In this document: positions 44,013-47,917 of the stretch, one piece after another | How the letters are laid out: each line of letters opens with the position of its first letter | Position numbering within the stretch: the first letter of the stretch is position 1 | Assembly (NCBI GenBank): GCA_001579985.1 | Contig: LRSR01007004.1 | Coordinates: 1 to 47,917, forward strand | Reading direction: 5' to 3' | Origin: Hypsibius dujardini | Lineage: Eukaryota; Tardigrada; Eutardigrada; Parachela; Hypsibiidae | Length of the DNA stretch: 47,917 bases | Translations under genes and position numbers: made by a program | The notes under the pieces: model-generated | Seen by the model: only the letters and a program-made list of their open reading frames with translations | Database searches by the model: none | What the model was told of the DNA's origin: nothing

Positions 44013-45450
44013 TGGCCACTGGTCAAATAACAGATGAAAATAGTGTGAGAAACTAAAGTAAAGCTTTAGTTTCGTAATGTGACATGATTTTTTTTGGCTG
44101 TTGAACATTCAGATATTAGTAAATTACACCCGAGCTACCCACAAAGTAGTGACGACAGTTCCAATCTGTACGACTGAGAACCAACATATGCCCAGTGGGT
44201 GGTGAACCGCTCACGTACCAGACTTAATTATTGCTTCTCATCATCGCAACTCCAACTGGCCTTCGCTGTGAGAGAACAGGTCAATTGTATAAATACTAGT
44301 CTAGCTATGCTTCTGCTTACAAACCTGTTCCAGGCCAGCTTGCAATTCTTCAGAAATCGCTTATTCATTCTGCATTATGCTTCCCGTTTGACGTGAGTTT
44401 GACGTGTAGACGTGAAAATTGTGTAAGAACCGTCATCACGCGTGGGAAGATAACAGGTTTATCATTCGGGTAGCTAACGATTGTCTGGAAAATCTAAACT
44501 GTAGCCTGCCGAAGTAGTAGAATTTACTAAAAATGACAGTTTTTTATAACAAGGAGAAATCCCATGAAACTTTCAATCTTCAGATATAGTGGTTTTTATA
44601 AGTCACCAAATTTTTTAAAACCACCGAAGGGTATTGCATGTGTGCACATGCTAATCTCTATACTAATCGAGCTGTGTCTGTCCATACGCGGGTCCGTTCG
44701 CTACGCGTTCGAAAACGTTGCGATTGCGTTTCTACGCAGCAGCAGCACAAGTACTATGTAGTTGTAGGTGGCGCTGGCGGAGGACCGTAGCATACTGAAT
44801 GCCGCCATAATTGTCGAGCTAACGTTCGAGAATATACTGACAGCAAAAAACAATACACAGACAGATCGAGAAACATACAATCGGACAGGGCGGTACAACG
44901 TGACAAATAGACAGAGTGATGAAAAAAACAGATATCGAGACATTGAGCTGGAACCGGTTGACAGAGGAGACAGTCAGATAGACAACCAGACAGATAGACA
45001 GACAGACAGGCAAACGTTGCGGCGACTGAGAATGCGCGCGTAGCGCGCGGGCGAAGCTAGTTTTGTACTATTTCGAAAGACATTCTTTACTGCCGAGTTC
45101 GTGCAGTTGGATGTTTTACTCGTTATTTGATCTGAAAGCGGTTTTATGCCGTATACGTTAGTAGTGTATCGAAGTGGCAACGCTCTTTGTCTGTGTTCAG
45201 GACGACTTCAACTGGCAAATTAATGCCGGCAAAATATAACCGGTTAGACACACGCTACTTCCCAGACCAAAATGCCATTTGTGCACTTGGTGATTTTATG
45301 TCATCGTGAGCGCTGAGGAGAAATCTCTCACTGGTGCCAGTCATTTGCAGTGTTCACAAAAAACGTAGCAAGAAGACATTTAATTTCTGTGTTCTGTATC
45401 CATTGAATTGTAGTAACTGTACGAAATCTTTGTAAAGATCTATTTGGAAT
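44013..45450. other. Divergent intergenic region holding a repeat
   Basis: It separates the astacin-WAP gene (-) from the terminal astacin-like gene (+). Apart from dispersed repeat copy 2 (44652-45068) I see no gene or clear regulatory motif. Confidence 0.5.
44652..45068 (-). repeat. Dispersed repeat copy 2, with CAGA-rich core
   Basis: This is the reverse-oriented relative of 18755-19247. Its right end reads gcgggcgaagctagt, its left end taatctctatactaatcg, and its core is a CAGA-rich microsatellite (about 44860-45015). An extra GCGCGCTACGCGCGC-type palindrome lies near the right end, absent from copy 1. Confidence 0.65.
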
Positions 45451-47917
45451 ATGACGGTGAGAATACAATATACCACTCATTTGGTCCACTATGGCTGTAT
45501 TTAACAGTATAGTATGTTATTTATTTCTGCTGTTGCAGCCTTCTTGGCGGCGCTATGCGCTTAACGCCAGCCTCATCCTGACTTTGTTTTCTGGTACAAG
45601 CGCCGGGAACCCATCAATGAGGAAAAGAGTCATGTACCACCAAGGTGAAAGAGCCTCACTTAAATTTAGAGATAGTTCTTTATTTTTACCAGATCGGCCA
45701 CACATTTGCAAAGCTACACACCGGTGGCATTTTGTGTCATTATCCATTGAACCCGAGGTTTGACGTGCCCAAATAGGAAATGTTTTTAAGGTTATGATGT
45801 GCACCGTACGTTGAGCGAGATTTGAAAAGAAAATATTTTTTGTGAGGCCGAAAATGGGGGGGGGGAGCAAGTCTTGCTCGTAGACGTGTGTATCGTTTAA
45901 CTATTCAGTTACTTTAAGGGGTTTCAAGAAAGTCCCCTTACTCGTTCGGATGTGTTTTACTGATAGTTTTATCAATCGAGAACGTGCAACCGTTTTCATA
46001 CGAGCATAGCTTGGTTACGTTCCCTTAAAAGGATGCCACAAAAAAATGCAGAAATGTTTGCGACCCGTTTCATAATTTATCGACATATTCTGTACATGTA
46101 CATGCATAATTACAGATTGGCCCACACTCATCGAGCAACACGTGTATGATTATTCGAGGCTGAAGACCAACAAATCGAGTAGATCTCATCTACTGGAAGG
46201 TGATATTCTAACTCCAGATTGGTCATCTTCAGGCGAGAGGGTACAGCTTTGTCCTGCTATTTTATTCGTATGCTACCCCTTGCCCTTTTTCATTCTGCGA
46301 AGTTTTACAGTTCAATCCAAACGACAAAGATTTTCCCCAAAACGGAGCCGAGAGCAAGCTTTGGGAAGGCGGAATTGTGCCATACGTTATTGCAGCAGGT
46401 CTCAGTTACTTCAGTGAGTAAGCCGTGTTATTCATCAAATCTCGGGCATGAGTTAAATGTTTATTTTTAACAGACGAAGAGCAGCAGATGCTCATCCAAC
46501 GTTCTCTTGAACAAATGCAAGCAAAAACTTGCCTTCAGTTCGTTCCGCCGAAAGATGGAGAACCTCACATAGTTTTCGTTCCGGGAAATGACGGGTACGA
46601 AATACAAGATCTAAACAAGCATGTTCCAGTCAGGTTTCAATCATATCGCCGTTACTGTTGCTAGCCGCAATTGTACTATGCGAAAGAAGAAACGTTAATC
46701 CGGCACCGCAGAAATCAATCTTTAACGAAACACCCTCGAAACCCGATGCACTGATTAAAGTGATCACCATCTCACTTTGTTTTAAAATCACGAAGATCAG
46801 ATAAGCGCACTGTGGATACACATTTCAGTCCTCCATACCATACGTAGAGTTGAAATAATGTAAAAAAAACTACTCAAATAGGTATTTTTTACGTGAAACA
46901 ACAATGGCTTCCAAATACCATGGGACGCACTTTCATGCCAAAACTTTGCTCTAACAGGCCTGTCCCATTTAAATCCATACTGATCGCTAAATATAACGAA
47001 AGCCGTCTTTTGAAGAGAAAAATCCTTTTCATTTATCATTACACTCCCGCATGGGTGAATTCTTTCACGATAGAAATGTTTTTCGTCATGCAGATCACTA
47101 ACTAAGCGGTGGTTGCTAGAGTGAGTATTTTTTTTTAAAACATCGAAAAAAATCAAGAAATATTTCTTTCCTTAATTGAATGATACTAAAACAGGGAAAA
47201 CTACTTTTGGTCTCGAAATCAAGTCGAATTTGGTACCAGGCGCTAACGGGTTAATTCTGCCTTGGTTAGAGTCTTCCATTACCACGCCAGACGACATTTT
47301 CTGATAGAACAGTGGACGGATTTGAACGTCCATATAGTTAAAAAAAACACATTGAGAGAAATAAATATGAGAGGCTCCCAATAGAAACCAACGGTTAGCT
47401 TCGAAAACTAAAGGCTGAAGGCGACTATACTGTACAAAAAATCTTTTTGGAAATTCTTGAAACTGGTCAACATTAAAATTTATGCGTAAATGGAAATGAA
47501 AAATAGTGATTTCGAGAAGAACGTTCTCAAAGTCTATCACCCAAATTTTCTGCAAGATCATATAATTTTTCAAAAACTTTCGATGCAGAACGGTTTCGAT
47601 GCAGAATGGCCGTTGGTTTCTATTGGCAGTCTCCCATATGTAACAAATACCGTCGAAAAAAGTGTTGCAACTTGGCGAGGACAGTATTTTGTGTAAATTT
47701 CTTCGGCAATTTTTAACTACGGTCCGGGGTCTGTAGATGTTCTTCTTCCGTTGGCCGGACTGGGGATCTGCAGCAGGTGATATATCTCGACGAAAGCTGC
47801 TTAACCTTGGTCGGTGAAGTGCAACACCAAGTGATGCATGCCATTGGTTTCCGCCACGAACAATCCCGTATGGATCGCGACGAGTACGTTGATATCATCT
47901 GGCAGAATATTCCACCG
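45451..47917 (+). CDS. Astacin-like pseudoprotease (HQxxH), truncated by window end
   Basis: Visible exons: 45451-45456, 45539-45644, 46116-46240, 46311-46413, 46474-46594 and 47737 to the window end; all phases agree with the other astacins. The spliced start gives [20 protein letters not shown], a typical signal peptide. An alternative unspliced start at 45491 is also in frame but makes two hydrophobic stretches. The prodomain switch reads LEGD (64-67) instead of [13 protein letters not shown] starts the catalytic-like domain, and the zinc site reads [12 protein letters not shown] (184-195) with Gln185 in place of the catalytic Glu, the same change as in the 29651 gene. The 121-base exon matches the paralogues. 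The Met-turn and any C-terminal module lie beyond the window. A 1.1-kb intron (46595-47736) holds no recognised feature. Confidence 0.85.

Noticed and set aside
1-47917. CRISPR arrays, bacterial operons or rRNA genes
   Set aside because: None seen; spliced animal-type genes throughout rule out a prokaryotic reading of the window.

Overview
The window is nuclear DNA of an invertebrate animal. Every recognisable gene is split by GT-AG introns, most of them 60-100 bases long, and the proteins are animal secreted families: astacin (M12A) metalloproteases, WAP domains, a GH18 chitinase-like domain, CSalpha-beta (defensin-fold) peptides and a homeodomain. The mix suits an ecdysozoan such as an arthropod or tardigrade, but I cannot place it further. 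The sequence looks AT-rich, with microsatellites and short inverted-repeat elements between and inside genes.

Layout. At 402-1174 (-) a gene joins a signal peptide and CSalpha-beta domain to a complete homeodomain. At 3328-7071 (+) lies a canonical astacin with a C-terminal WAP domain. From 7.1 to 14.9 kb no certain gene is seen, only weak open fragments, a miniature transposon and a minisatellite. At 14934-25456 (-) fourteen exons keep one reading frame through a full astacin, a Thr/Pro linker and a GH18 domain whose catalytic Glu is Gln. At 26333-27536 (+) is a CSalpha-beta domain followed by an unrecognised 8-Cys module. At 29651-35800 (+) is an astacin with HQxxH in place of HExxH, followed by the same 8-Cys module. 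At 37703-39395 (+) is a protein with only the 8-Cys module after an unknown N-terminal part. At 41991-44012 (-) is a second astacin-WAP gene. At 45451-47917 (+) is another HQxxH astacin, cut by the window end.

The unifying picture is a cluster of related secreted-protein genes that share interchangeable parts. All module boundaries I could place fall at phase-1 introns, except in the homeodomain gene, and homologous exons have identical lengths (121 and 179 nt in the astacins; 183/180 and 56 nt in the 8-Cys module). The cluster mixes one protease with every canonical motif, two that differ at the Met-turn, two predicted pseudoproteases, one predicted dead chitinase and small Cys-rich peptides. 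A joint extracellular role (matrix, cuticle or eggshell remodelling, secreted defence, or a venom/saliva-like secretion) is inference. All gene models were spliced by eye; their support is frame closure over all exons, family motifs and splice-site quality.
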